Shown here one piece after another: positions 33,115 to 41,691 of a stretch of 41,717 nt of DNA. The stretch spans positions 1 to 41,717 of the forward strand of contig CAZEBR010000011.1 of the NCBI GenBank assembly GCA_964510375.1. Direction: 5' to 3'. Made by a program: the position numbers and the translations under genes. This DNA comes from CAYLJV01 sp964510375 (GTDB lineage Archaea > Hadarchaeota > Hadarchaeia > Hadarchaeales > JAGGTB01). The notes beneath the pieces were generated by a model. The model saw nothing but the letters and a program-made list of their open reading frames with translations, ran no database searches and was not told the DNA's origin. How positions within the stretch are numbered: position 1 is the first letter of the stretch; each line of letters begins with the position of its first letter.

Positions 33115-34383
33115 CTACTCATAGCTAAGCGCCTCAACAGGGTCCATCTTTGATGCCCTACGAGCTGGATAAAGCCCTGAGATAATTCCTATCATCAAGG
33201 ATATTCCTATGGACAGTCCAACCCATTCTATCGGTATTATACCTTGAACCCCAATCAAGATTGGAACGAAAAGATTGGCCACTAAATAAGCTAAGGAGAG
33301 TCCTACTATACCTCCCAAAAGACCTATTAATCCTGATTCAATCAGAAAAAGGCTTAAAATATCTCTGTTTTTCGCACCAACGGCTTTCATTACTCCTATC
33401 TCCCGAGTCCTTTCGGTCACCGACACAATCATAATATTTGCTATCCCTATTCCACCGACCAACAGTGAAACGGATGCTATACCAATAAAGAGAAGGTTAA
33501 TAGTACCGGTGATTTCATCGACAAAACTTAGAACATCTTCTTGGGTTTGAATGGTATATTCTTCTCTTTCCTCCGTTGTAGCCTCCTCAAAAGTCGTGGC
33601 TTGACCTTCCAAATCAAATACATCCACCCTCTCCTTCTCCTCCTCTATGGTTTTCTCGGGTTCAACCTTCAACAGCCTGTCGAGGGTCTCGATGGCTTGC
33701 GATTTTACGGCATCCACATATTCATCGCTTTTGGCAAAAAGACTAATGCTCGAATAACCCTCTTGACCCGTCATTTCGTTGAAGGTCGAAACAGGCAAAT
33801 ACACGTCCGGTTGCATAGCTGCAAAACTAGATGGGTCTTCAGATATCCCTTTGACCTTAAATCTCCTCGTAACGGGCTCGTAACCGTTCTTCATTAATGT
33901 AATCTCAATCGTCGACATTTCGAGTATGGGTTTGTCAAATTCATTTTCCGCTAAAGAACTGCTTACAACTACAGTAGATTCGTCTTGACGCCGGAGTGTA
34001 GATCCTTCGACTATCCCTAAATCTCTAGCATCAAAGTATCCGGACTTCACGCCCGAGATAACCAAGGACTTCTGATCACCCATATATTTCACAATTCCCT
34101 GTCCACTTCTACTGGCAGTCGAGCCCTCTAGATAGACGCTTCCACTTAAAGAATCATAAACATGATCATCGAAACTTCGATTTTCTCCGGCTTGAATCGA
34201 AACGAAGTTTGAACCTAATCCCTCCACCTGTTCCTTAAAAAAAGAACTAAAACCTTGAACCACCGCCACGTTCGCGAGGACCGCAGTTATTCCTATAATT
34301 ATCCCAAGCGTTGTTAGGAAGGATCTAAGCTTGTGAGACTTTAAATTATTGAAAGAAGTTCGTAATACCTCAAGAAAATCCAA
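33115..34383 (-). CDS. MacB/FtsX-type ABC transporter permease
   Basis: 422 residues. One membrane helix near the N-terminus (LTTLGIIIGITAVLANVAVV) is followed by a large extracytoplasmic MacB_PCD domain (about residues 45-270) and three C-terminal helices of the FtsX type (about 285-320, 335-370, 385-405), ending GLYPARRASKMDPVEALSYE, the standard end of this family. It is the membrane half of an exporter or mechanotransmission system with the ATPase at 36046. The start is TTG 34383, 7-8 nt after GGAGGT in the end of the PKD gene. Confidence 0.94.
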   Translation of the reverse strand: MDFLEVLRTSFNNLKSHKLRSFLTTLGIIIGITAVLANVAVVQGFSSFFKEQVEGLGSNFVSIQAGENRSFDDHVYDSLSGSVYLEGSTASRSGQGIVKYMGDQKSLVISGVKSGYFDARDLGIVEGSTLRRQDESTVVVSSSLAENEFDKPILEMSTIEITLMKNGYEPVTRRFKVKGISEDPSSFAAMQPDVYLPVSTFNEMTGQEGYSSISLFAKSDEYVDAVKSQAIETLDRLLKVEPEKTIEEEKERVDVFDLEGQATTFEEATTEEREEYTIQTQEDVLSFVDEITGTINLLFIGIASVSLLVGGIGIANIMIVSVTERTREIGVMKAVGAKNRDILSLFLIESGLIGLLGGIVGLSLAYLVANLFVPILIGVQGIIPIEWVGLSIGISLMIGIISGLYPARRASKMDPVEALSYE

Positions 34384-34387
34384 GGGA

Positions 34388-35563
34388 TTACCTCCAGCGC
34401 CAGTAATAAAGCCCTAGTACGACCGCAATAATCACAACTGCAACCGCGAAAAGAATGGGCCCAAAATCTCTCTCGGGTTCTTTCAAATTCACTTCAACGT
34501 CCAGAGGGGCGCTCTTATGAGTCTCTCCTCCGCAGCGGTATAAGGCGTAGAATGATAAGTTATCTCGATCCGGCAAATTCTCAGTCTGCAACATAAAATC
34601 GGCCGATAAATATGAATCGACATCCATAGATCCAATCCATCGGACGCTCGGCGTTATTTCGTAACCTTGTGGAGGAATTATCCGAACGGCTTCGATGCTC
34701 TTCGACATTAGATTTGCGACTTCGAGTGAAATAACGGTAGATCTCCCCTTCGTGGCTTCCACAAACTCTGACTGTATAAGCATCAAATGCAGATTTTCGT
34801 GGAAGGAACGGATCTTTCCGTTATCATACAGTTTTCCTGAATCCCCATACCTTACGCTGGCTCTATATTCGTAAACGGTATCACGTTTCAAATCAGTAAG
34901 TTCATAAGAGTAGTCTTTGGAAGTATAATCAGTTTCCCATCCAGTATTATTCCACTTTTCCTCGTCCTCTTCCCGATAGTAGAAGGTTACATCCGCGGAA
35001 CTGTAATCACCATAATCGATGGAAGCATTAAGGGTCGCTTTCTCACTCTTCAAATCGGTCGCATTTTCAGTTTCCACCTTAACCTCTTCACCGGTCACCT
35101 CAAATAAGTCCTCAACGCGCTCGGTAGTCTCAAGACCGTATACGTTGGTAGTTCTAATTATCACCGATGCTTCTCCAAGGGTGAACGAATTGTCGGGGTT
35201 AAAAACGAACGAATAAGTATTTTCATAGAAAGAAACGTTCTTTACTGCCTCGATATTCCCACTTGGCCAACTGTCATAATTCTCGGTTCTATTATTTTCA
35301 TTTTTAATCCAAATTTCAACGGATTCAATATTATCTATGCCGCTTTCCTCATAAATCTGGAAACTGATATCGATATTATCATCGAAGATGTTAACTTCGT
35401 CTTTGCTCGATTCCACGGCTAATATCTCCGAGGTCTCCCTCCCGGAAACTGTAACCTCTCTACTCGTCGAGCTAGTATCACCGAAAGCGTCAGTTACCGA
35501 CAGGGTCACGGTATCGGTAACGCTCTCATCGTAAACATGAGAAGGATTTTGCGCATTCGACTA
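34388..35563 (-). CDS. Distal part of PKD-domain exported protein (after two in-frame stops)
   Basis: The open frame continues directly after TGA-TAG (35566-35561) in phase with the proximal part. It starts SNAQNPSHVYDESVTDTVTL, which is the second half of a PKD domain, then further beta-rich domains (a fibronectin-like section with VTFYYREEDEEKW and YEYRASVRYGDSG), and a C-terminal membrane anchor (about 352-370: FAVAVVIIAVVLGLYYWRWR). A first possible restart is GTG 35509 (MTLSVTD). The anchor shows that the intact protein spanned from an N-terminal signal to a C-terminal membrane helix, facing outside the cell. It is either a separate secondary product or the tail of a broken gene. Confidence 0.7.
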
Positions 35564-36043
35564 TCAGTCTCTTATACCCTCCCATCTCCACTGCGCTATA
35601 TACCCGTCTTCGTCCGTTGACTCATCTATAAATTGGATCGTATTTTTCAACGGCGAGGACGAATAATGGGAAAAGTCAACTTCGGGCTTTATATTCGAAA
35701 CGGTTATGTTTTTGCTACAGGTACCTGCGTTACCATTGTTATCGGTGACGGTCAGACTCACAGTATAAACGCCGGGATCCGAATAAGAATGGTCCGGGTG
35801 ATACTTGGAAGATCTAGCTCCATCACCGAAATCCCAAGAATAGTCCACTATATATCCATCCGAAATTGAGACCTGGCTAGAAAAATGAATAACGTTCTCA
35901 GTGGTGGGGGAAGAAGGAGAATAGGAAAAGTCGGCGATTGGATGCTCCCCTTGCTTTCCTGCGGCCGTTGGAGCGAGCAATAGCAAGCTCAAAATACCGA
36001 TACTGAGGATGATTGTTACATGTTTTAAGGATATGTTATCCAC
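35564..36043 (-). CDS. Proximal part of PKD-domain exported protein
   Basis: 159 residues from GTG 36043, behind GGAGG in the end of the ATPase gene. A signal peptide (about residues 8-29, IILSIGILSLLLLAPTAAG) is followed by a complete PKD domain (HPIADFSYSPSSPT, then YSWDFGDGARSSKY). A second PKD domain breaks off at WRWEGIRD, where the W-x-F-G-D-G turn should be. The frame then meets TGA and TAG. In ABC operons of this kind such proteins are expected to be surface-exposed partners of the permease. Confidence 0.75.
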   Translation of the reverse strand: MDNISLKHVTIILSIGILSLLLLAPTAAGKQGEHPIADFSYSPSSPTTENVIHFSSQVSISDGYIVDYSWDFGDGARSSKYHPDHSYSDPGVYTVSLTVTDNNGNAGTCSKNITVSNIKPEVDFSHYSSSPLKNTIQFIDESTDEDGYIAQWRWEGIRD

Positions 36044-36045
36044 CT

Positions 36046-36771
36046 TTACGCCTCCTGAATTACCTTTCCGACTTGAGATTCCCCTTGAGATACTATTTGC
36101 CCGTCCACCAGATGAACTTTTCTCTCTGCCCGATCGGCTATATGGATTTCGTGAGTCACCATTACTATCGTCCTACCCCTATCGTTCAAATCCTGGAGGA
36201 TGTCCATAATTCCTTTGCCAGTTTCTGTATCCAAATTCCCCGTCGGTTCATCCGCCAACACTATAGCAGGATCAGCGACCAAAGCACGAGCAATAGCGAC
36301 TCGCTGCTTCTGTCCTCCACTCAACTCCGTGGGAAGGTGGTCCATTCTATGGCCCAACCCTACTTCCTCGAGCAGTTCTCGTGCCCTGTCCTCGCGTTCC
36401 TCTCTATCAACTCCTAAAAAGCTGAGCGGCAATGCCACGTTTCTTAAAGAGGACATTCTCGCCAGAAGGTTAAATTGCTGAAAAACGAATCCCACCTTTT
36501 TCCCCCTAACTTGGGCGAGTTCTGACTCGGATAGTTCGGATATTGCAACATCATCTATCCACACCTCTCCCTCCGTGGGCCGAAGCAGGCAGCCAATTAT
36601 ATGCATCAAAGTCGACTTACCACTTCCGCTCGGCCCGGTAATCGCAACGAAGTCCCCTCTCTGAATGGATAGATCTATCCCCTTGAGAGCTTCCACCTTA
36701 ACTTTCGTGCCATAAACTTTCCTAACGTTTTCTAGCTTGAGGACAGAATCTTCTGATTTTATCTGAGCCAC
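36046..36771 (-). CDS. ABC transporter ATP-binding protein (LolD/MacB type)
   Basis: 241 residues. Walker A GPSGSGKST, Q-loop FVFQQFNLL, signature LSGGQKQRVAIARALV, Walker B IVLADEPT and D-loop GNLDTET, H-loop MVTHE are all intact. MSSLRNVALPLSF belongs to the LolD/MacB group. It powers the permease at 33115, with the exported PKD protein between. Upstream (36772-36850) a TTTATAAT box on the minus strand is the probable operon promoter. Confidence 0.95.
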   Translation of the reverse strand: MAQIKSEDSVLKLENVRKVYGTKVKVEALKGIDLSIQRGDFVAITGPSGSGKSTLMHIIGCLLRPTEGEVWIDDVAISELSESELAQVRGKKVGFVFQQFNLLARMSSLRNVALPLSFLGVDREEREDRARELLEEVGLGHRMDHLPTELSGGQKQRVAIARALVADPAIVLADEPTGNLDTETGKGIMDILQDLNDRGRTIVMVTHEIHIADRAERKVHLVDGQIVSQGESQVGKVIQEA

Positions 36772-37140
36772 TTAGACCTCAACCCCCACTCGTTTATGTG
36801 TATAACTTAACCATAATTTCATACTTTTCTTACCTTTATTATAAATCCGAAACGTATAAATCTTTCTAGCAAGTTATCATATCCGAACGGAGAGATGCTG
36901 GTCAGATAATATTTTCTATTTCTCCCCTACCGCAGCTACCCAAGATAATTTTGATTTTCTCTAGAAATCCCATGTTTTTGTTATGAATCTAAAGATAAAT
37001 ACAATCTTCTCTTTCTCGTAATAGTGAAGTGGCCGAAGTTGCTAAATTTACCTGTAAATTTTTATTTTCGAATTTGTTCGATCAAATCCAAGTAAGTAAT
37101 AACCAGAGACCCCGATCACATCGATAAAAATTATTTAGTG
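36772..37140. other. Intergenic region without a gene
   Basis: AT-rich. It contains a minus-strand TATA-like element (complement of 36838-36848) suitable for the ABC operon, several further TATAAA-like stretches, and a perfect inverted repeat AAATTTA/TAAATTT (37044-37050 and 37055-37061, spacer CCTG) downstream of the phosphate transporter gene. I see no ORF or RNA. Confidence 0.5.
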
Positions 37141-38099
37141 CTATATTAATTTCCAGATAGTCCCTAAAAGGAATGTCAGCCCCCCCGCTAGGAAAAAAGC
37201 AGATATCCATCCCAAAACGGTAAATCCGATTTTCTCAGTGTTTTTGTTTTCTACTCCTGCTACCAATCCGCTTCCAATCACTGCTGCGATGATGGCTAGG
37301 TTGAATGAGACGGGGACTCCCAATTGAATCCCTACTTGTGCTATTAGTCCCGAGGCGAGCAGGGCTGATGCCGATCTTCTGGGCCCGATGTTCGAGTAGT
37401 CATAGGATATCGTATGAATAATTCTGGGGGAGTACATCCACGCTCCCACGAGTATTGAAACGCCGCCGAAAAGAAGAAGGTATATCATTTTATACCCCAA
37501 ACCTGACAACGGCCCAACGGCCAGCCCTACGGATGCAGCTCCGGCGGTGTAGGCTACGTAGCTTCCGGCGAGAAGGAGTAGAATTTCTATTACCCCCTCA
37601 GAGTCCTTTTTGGATATGGTCTTTCTAAATAAGTAGGAGATTACGTAGCCCAGAATGACCGCTACGAGGGGTGTCAGAAACCAGAACGATATTATGGTGA
37701 TAGTAGAGGACCAGACTATTCCGTTTCCGAAGCTTAAACTGCTTCCAAGAACGGCCCCAATAACCGTGAATGCTGNNNNNNNNNNNNNNNNNNNNNNNNN
37801 NNNNNNNNNNNATCAGTCAAAACGCTGATAATTACCAAGGCTGATGCTACAATCAGGACAAATGCCGCCTGAATCACTTGAATTTCTCCTACAAGGACGC
37901 CCGAACCGACGGTGTTGGTCACATTACCTCCTTGAATAAAGGCCCCGGCAAAGGCAAATATCCCGGCAAGAAGAGCCAACTTCAATCCCTTAGAAGAACT
38001 GACATTGACTGGGGCAAAAGCAGGCGAAACGCTCGATGCTCCAATAGAGACACCCATAAATGCAGCGCCGATAAAGGCAATTATCACCACAAGATCCAT
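37141..38099 (-). CDS. PiT-family inorganic phosphate transporter, containing an assembly gap
   Basis: The gene starts at ATG 38099 after GAGGAGTAAAGCCAT. The N-terminal part has FMGVSIGASSVSPAFAPV and the loop GAFIQGGNVTNTVGSG, matching PiT transporters. After 36 N (37776-37811), the frame AFTVIGAVLGSSLSFGNGIV continues through GSYVAYTAGAASVGLAVGPL and on to the end at 37141 (GGLTFLLGTIWKLI). The two frames do not join over 36 bases, so the gap length is wrong. The protein has about 10 membrane segments and imports phosphate with Na+ or H+. The second PiT signature lies in the 37500-37560 region. The upstream gene overlaps its ribosome binding site. Confidence 0.85.
37776..37811. other. Assembly gap (36 N)
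   Basis: It lies within the phosphate transporter gene. Joining the flanking frames would need a length that differs from 36 by a non-multiple of three. Confidence 0.98.
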
Positions 38100-38105
38100 A
38101 TGGCT

Positions 38106-38636
38106 TTACTCCTCTAATCCAAAACTCTGCTTAACAGCTCGCCTGTACTCTTCTTCCGGTGATTTAAAATTAATCTCGAACTCATCATCACTCTTTTCCA
38201 GACTTACAGAAAACTTCTCAGCGTCAAAATAATATGGATTAAAATTTAACATAAATGAGTAAATCAGTTCCTCCGTTTCTCTAACAAATTTTAATGACAC
38301 CGAAACAAATGGCCTAAAAAACTTTTTAATAGAACCCATCAGCGCCCCTCTCGAAACACTACCCTTGGAATGGGAATCTTCTTCAAATCCTTCGCCCTCA
38401 ATCTCAACTTCCTTCTCGGATATAGATGCTACGGTGGCTGTTCTGTCCTTAATATCTTCTTCGTCATCACCATCCTCAGGTCTCCAATAGTCAAAATCTT
38501 CAATAGATTCTTTATCGTCGCATACTTCCTCTAAAACACACTTCATTTCCTCCGAAAATTCTACAATCTCCTCTAACTCCCCCTCTTTTTTAATGCCGTT
38601 ATTTTTATCCTCCACCTGGATACTTCGGGCACTCAT
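38106..38636 (-). CDS. Unknown acidic protein upstream of the phosphate transporter
   Basis: 176 residues, very acidic (for example DYWRPEDGDDEEDIKD) in the first 90. The second half has a more structured pattern (LMGSIKKFFRPFVSVSLKFV, then FNPYYFDAEKFSVSLEKSDD and EEEYRRAVKQSFGLEE) without hydrophobic helices. I do not recognise it. Its stop (TAA at 38108-38106) overlaps the ribosome binding site of the phosphate transporter, so the two are translated together and it may regulate or assist the transporter in the way PhoU-like or pit-accessory proteins do, but it is not itself PhoU. Confidence 0.7.
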   Translation of the reverse strand: MSARSIQVEDKNNGIKKEGELEEIVEFSEEMKCVLEEVCDDKESIEDFDYWRPEDGDDEEDIKDRTATVASISEKEVEIEGEGFEEDSHSKGSVSRGALMGSIKKFFRPFVSVSLKFVRETEELIYSFMLNFNPYYFDAEKFSVSLEKSDDEFEINFKSPEEEYRRAVKQSFGLEE

Positions 38637-38667
38637 ACTAAAACCGCCATGTTAAGTCATCTAGGTG

Positions 38668-38695
38668 AGGGAAATCCTTTTTAAAACTTTTCCCT
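38668..38695 (-). promoter_or_regulatory. Candidate operator around the TATA box of the phosphate transporter operon
   Basis: A perfect 7-bp inverted repeat (AGGGAAA ... TTTCCCT) with a 14-nt spacer whose centre is TTTTTAAAA. The TATA box is about 45 nt upstream of the first gene's ATG (38636). A dimeric repressor binding both arms would cover the TATA box. Confidence 0.45.
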
Positions 38696-38907
38696 GTAAA
38701 GGCTTTGTTAAAGAATTCAGACGATTTCAGGGCTTATTTAAAAATCTCCCTACAACCACCCAATTATTGTCCTCGTTCTCTTAATCCAGTAAAAATATCA
38801 AATACCGTAAGCGATAAACATCAATTCGTTACCCGCAGATTCAGTAGTATTTTGAATTTATTAGTCTATTTCGTTACCAGTACGTTCTAGGCGTTTATCC
38901 GAGAATT

Positions 38908-38929
38908 TTTTGTTATGGGTGTAACAAAA
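38908..38929 (+). promoter_or_regulatory. Perfect 8-bp inverted repeat upstream of the flippase-like gene
   Basis: TTTTGTTA and TAACAAAA are separated by TGGGTG. It is followed by an AT-rich element (AAGTATATCC), so it could be an operator. A hairpin in RNA is the other possibility. Confidence 0.4.
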
Positions 38930-38998
38930 TAAGTATATCCGTCGAGTCGTGGAAATGTCAAGCAAATAGATTAAAGATACCAAATCTACCTGAATCAG

Positions 38999-40048
38999 AT
39001 GGTGTACCCGATGAATCGAGAACAGAAAATAGAAGTCAACGTAAAAAGAGCCCTTATTCCTGTGCTGATAGTTCTAACCATCGCTTCGGCAGTGGCAATG
39101 GTCTTTTTCCAGGATAAAGTTGGAGGAATGATAAATTCCTTACAAAGGGCAAACTATTATTACGTATTTCTCGCTTTTGCCCTCTACTTTACCAGCGCTA
39201 TACTCTGGTCAAAAAGGTGGGGAATAGGCATTTCGATGCTCGGGAAGTCCACGCGCCTGAAATATCTCTTCCCGATAGTATGGGGAAGCATGTTTATCAA
39301 TAATATGACCCCCCTCAATCGAGCAGGGGGCGACCCGGTAGGCAGACCTTACCTCCTAAAGAAGGTGTCCGGCATAAAATTTAGAAACGGATTTGCCGCA
39401 GTTGTTGCAGAACAGATATTACAAATCCCAGTATTCCTGATTTTGCTCGCAATCGGGCTCTTGATGAGGCTTAGGATGTTACCCTCCGGCAGCCCAATGA
39501 CACTGGCTTTGATAGCAATTTCAACACTATTAGGAATCACCTTGATCCCGTTTTTTATAACCTTATTCGGTAGAAAAGATTTCTCCACCAAAATAGCGGG
39601 TTTTATAGAGTGGATATTAAATCTAATCAATAGAGAAGCCGATAAAAACGATATTATCGATACTATAGAAGATTTTAGAACGGGATCGCGAAGAATACTT
39701 GGCTCGAAGAAAAGTGCTTTTCTCATGGTCGGACTTACCGTGATAATATGGATCATGGATCTATTTCGGATCATGTTTATCTTGTTGGCGCTCGGAATAG
39801 ACATCAATCTCCCTATTTTAATTCTAGCCTCAACGCTCCCCCAAGTCGCCGGTCTCGTCCCGCTCCTACCCGGAGGGGTCGGAGTCGTGGAGGCAACGCT
39901 TGTCACGGTCCTAATGTGGTTTGAAATTCCAGCCGGCTTGGCAATGAGCGCTACATTAATTGAAAGGTCTATGTCATACCTCTTCAGTACGCTTTTCGGT
40001 GCGGGAGCGCTCTCCTACATAGGTTTGAAGGTCTGGAAGAAAGATTAA
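38999..40048 (+). CDS. UPF0104 / LPG-synthetase-TM family membrane protein (flippase-like)
   Basis: 349 residues, about eight membrane segments. NNMTPLNRAGGDPVGRPYLL is the family signature loop, and LVPLLPGGVGVVEATLVTVL with the following ERSMSYLFSTLFGAG is the C-terminal one. Archaeal members of UPF0104 (DUF95) have a flippase-like fold related to the membrane half of MprF, and their substrate is unknown, probably a lipid-linked compound. The start may be ATG 38999 or ATG 39011; GGTG at 39001-39004 favours 39011. Confidence 0.88.
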   Translation: MVYPMNREQKIEVNVKRALIPVLIVLTIASAVAMVFFQDKVGGMINSLQRANYYYVFLAFALYFTSAILWSKRWGIGISMLGKSTRLKYLFPIVWGSMFINNMTPLNRAGGDPVGRPYLLKKVSGIKFRNGFAAVVAEQILQIPVFLILLAIGLLMRLRMLPSGSPMTLALIAISTLLGITLIPFFITLFGRKDFSTKIAGFIEWILNLINREADKNDIIDTIEDFRTGSRRILGSKKSAFLMVGLTVIIWIMDLFRIMFILLALGIDINLPILILASTLPQVAGLVPLLPGGVGVVEATLVTVLMWFEIPAGLAMSATLIERSMSYLFSTLFGAGALSYIGLKVWKKD

Positions 40049-40171
40049 ATCCTTTCCAATTTCTCCATAAAAGTAAAACGAGCGGGATACGGGACCAATA
40101 TCAGAAAAAAGAAAAGGAACTTGTGAAACGTATTAATAACTGAAATACAATTCTATCTCTTGAGGATAAGG

Positions 40172-40852
40172 ATGAAATTTCCGACCATAATTGTAAACCT
40201 GAAGGCATACCCCCAGTCACTCGGCCAAAAATCCGTCGAAATTTCTAAAGAGATAGCAGAAGCAGGGAAAGAAAAAGGAGTAGGAGTGGGAGTCTCCCCC
40301 CAATACGCCGACCTGTACAGAATCACAAACCAAGTAGACGTCCCCGTTTACGCACAGCATGTCGACGACCTTAGACCCGGTAGAGGAACAGGCTACCTCC
40401 TTCCCGAGGCCGCAAAGAAAGCCGGCGCCGTAGGCTCCCTGATAAACCACTCGGAGAGACGTATAGAGCTTGAAGAAATCGAAAAGAGAATCGAAAGACT
40501 TGAGGAGATAGATCTCGCCACCATCGTCTGCGCAGAAAATCCGGAAAGAGCAGCCGAGGTAGCTGAGTTCTCCCCCGACGTTGTTGCCGTCGAACCACCT
40601 GAACTCATAGGGGGCGACAAGTCGGTATCGCAGACAAAACCCGACGTGATAGAGGAAACCGTGGAGAAAGTCAATAGCGTAGATCCTGATATTCACGTCC
40701 TTTGCGGTGCTGGCGTCACCACGGGAGAAGACGTGAAAATTGCCCTTGAACTCGGAGCCGAAGGAATCCTGATAGCTTCGGCCGTCGTAAAAGCCGACAA
40801 TCCGAAGGAAGTCATGTTAGACCTGTCGGACGGGGCTCTAGCGGCTAAATAA
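40172..40852 (+). CDS. tpiA: Triosephosphate isomerase (archaeal type)
   Basis: 226 residues from ATG 40172 (MKFPTIIVNLKAYPQSLGQK), with GAGG at 40162-40165; the TTG at 40160 would give a longer and less likely product. The catalytic Lys (NLKAY), His (LINHSERR) and Glu (AVEPPELIGG) are present, with phosphate-binding GAGVTTGEDV near the end. It interconverts glyceraldehyde-3-phosphate and dihydroxyacetone phosphate in gluconeogenesis and glycolysis. The length is that of the short archaeal form. Confidence 0.96.
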   Translation: MKFPTIIVNLKAYPQSLGQKSVEISKEIAEAGKEKGVGVGVSPQYADLYRITNQVDVPVYAQHVDDLRPGRGTGYLLPEAAKKAGAVGSLINHSERRIELEEIEKRIERLEEIDLATIVCAENPERAAEVAEFSPDVVAVEPPELIGGDKSVSQTKPDVIEETVEKVNSVDPDIHVLCGAGVTTGEDVKIALELGAEGILIASAVVKADNPKEVMLDLSDGALAAK

Positions 40853-40918
40853 ACAGAGCTAGAGTTACAGCCCGCGCAGGATAGGCCCCTGAAAGTACCC
40901 CCTAGGAAAGGGCACGCC

Positions 40919-41143
40919 TCACTTCAGCCCCATTTTATCCAGATCGACTTCGAGGTAATAGTAAAAGTCCGTATCGATCTCGTCTATATCAAATATTTCC
41001 AAACTGGTTTTATCCAAATCCACATCCATCTTGCCAAGATACTTTGACTCCGCTTCATCGGAATCCTCGGCTTCAACAACGGCAAAATTGTAGAATATGG
41101 ACCTATTCCCTCTCGGTTCCTCGACTATCAAAAATTTGGACAT
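40919..41143 (-). CDS. Small acidic hypothetical protein
   Basis: 74 residues, no recognised family. It has an alternating beta-alpha-beta pattern (FLIVEEPRGNRSIFYNFAVV, a helix DSDEAESKYLG, then LEIFDIDEI and FYYYLEV) that looks like a small ferredoxin-like or Sm-like fold. It follows the membrane protein at 41147 with only 3 nt between stop and ATG, so they form an operon. Its tail faces the end of tpiA on the other strand. Confidence 0.65.
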   Translation of the reverse strand: MSKFLIVEEPRGNRSIFYNFAVVEAEDSDEAESKYLGKMDVDLDKTSLEIFDIDEIDTDFYYYLEVDLDKMGLK

Positions 41144-41146
41144 ACT

Positions 41147-41422
41147 CTAGGATTGTTCCTCCTCTTCCTCTTCCAAGCTTTTTTGATAATCCTCATACTC
41201 TACAAACTTTAGCTGATCGGTTAGTTTGTAATAGGCATTTAATATCAGAACGGCACTAATCACCCCAAGAACTAGTCCAGCAATGGAAAATCCCAACAGG
41301 TCCGCCCGGAGGTACTTCCCGTTCGCCTCCATCGTAAGCACTATGAGAATCGGAACAAAGAACGCTATCACCCCCAATATAACCTGCAGGAAAGCAAAAT
41401 CTTTTCTAAATATTCCGATCAC
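41147..41422 (-). CDS. Small membrane protein with two hydrophobic segments
   Basis: 91 residues from GTG 41422. Two membrane helices (about residues 8-30, FAFLQVILGVIAFFVPILIV, and 41-63) are followed by a soluble acidic tail ending in a Glu run. There is no recognised family. The start sits in TTAGAGGTGATC, so the ribosome binding site is too close and initiation may be leaderless. It forms a two-gene operon with the acidic protein at 40919. Confidence 0.65.
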   Translation of the reverse strand: MIGIFRKDFAFLQVILGVIAFFVPILIVLTMEANGKYLRADLLGFSIAGLVLGVISAVLILNAYYKLTDQLKFVEYEDYQKSLEEEEEEQS

Positions 41423-41691
41423 CTCTAACTATTATTTAGAGCTCCAGTCTTATTTTTTTAAGGGGGATTTCTCGCTCCATACTCAGTATAATGCCATTAC
41501 TAGATATTTTTACCTCCAAAATTTGCGATCGAGAACTCTCAAAGAAAAGCTCCGGTCAAAAATTAGAGAGAACGGTAAGAATTGAAACATACGCCAAATC
41601 CGAAAATTCAGCAAAGAGCGATCAAAAACTGAGCAGCATCTTGTTGACACTCCAAGTACTTGCTTATTCGAAAAACAGTAAAAAAATATAG

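Larger units (their letters stand above)
38637..38998. other. Divergent promoter region with two inverted repeats
   Basis: It separates the phosphate operon (minus) from the flippase-like gene (plus). Inverted repeat AGGGAAA (38668-38674) / TTTCCCT (38689-38695) brackets TTTTTAAAA (38678-38686), the probable TATA of the phosphate operon. A second repeat, TTTTGTTA (38908-38915) / TAACAAAA (38922-38929), 6-nt spacer, lies about 70-80 nt before the flippase-like gene. No gene is visible. Confidence 0.5.

Noticed and set aside
35564..35566. Selenocysteine or pyrrolysine read-through of the TGA-TAG pair
   Set aside because: Two different stops in a row, a surface protein without catalytic Cys at that site, and loss of the FGDG turn make recoding unlikely. 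No SECIS-like hairpin is apparent next to it.
41491..41691. A 66-codon plus-strand ORF (MPLLDIFTSKICDRELSKKS...) ending at the tRNA gene
   Set aside because: There is a TATA-like motif in front, but composition is not convincing, there is no ribosome binding site, no recognisable domain, and it ends within a base or so of the 3' end of the tRNA on the other strand. It may be chance.
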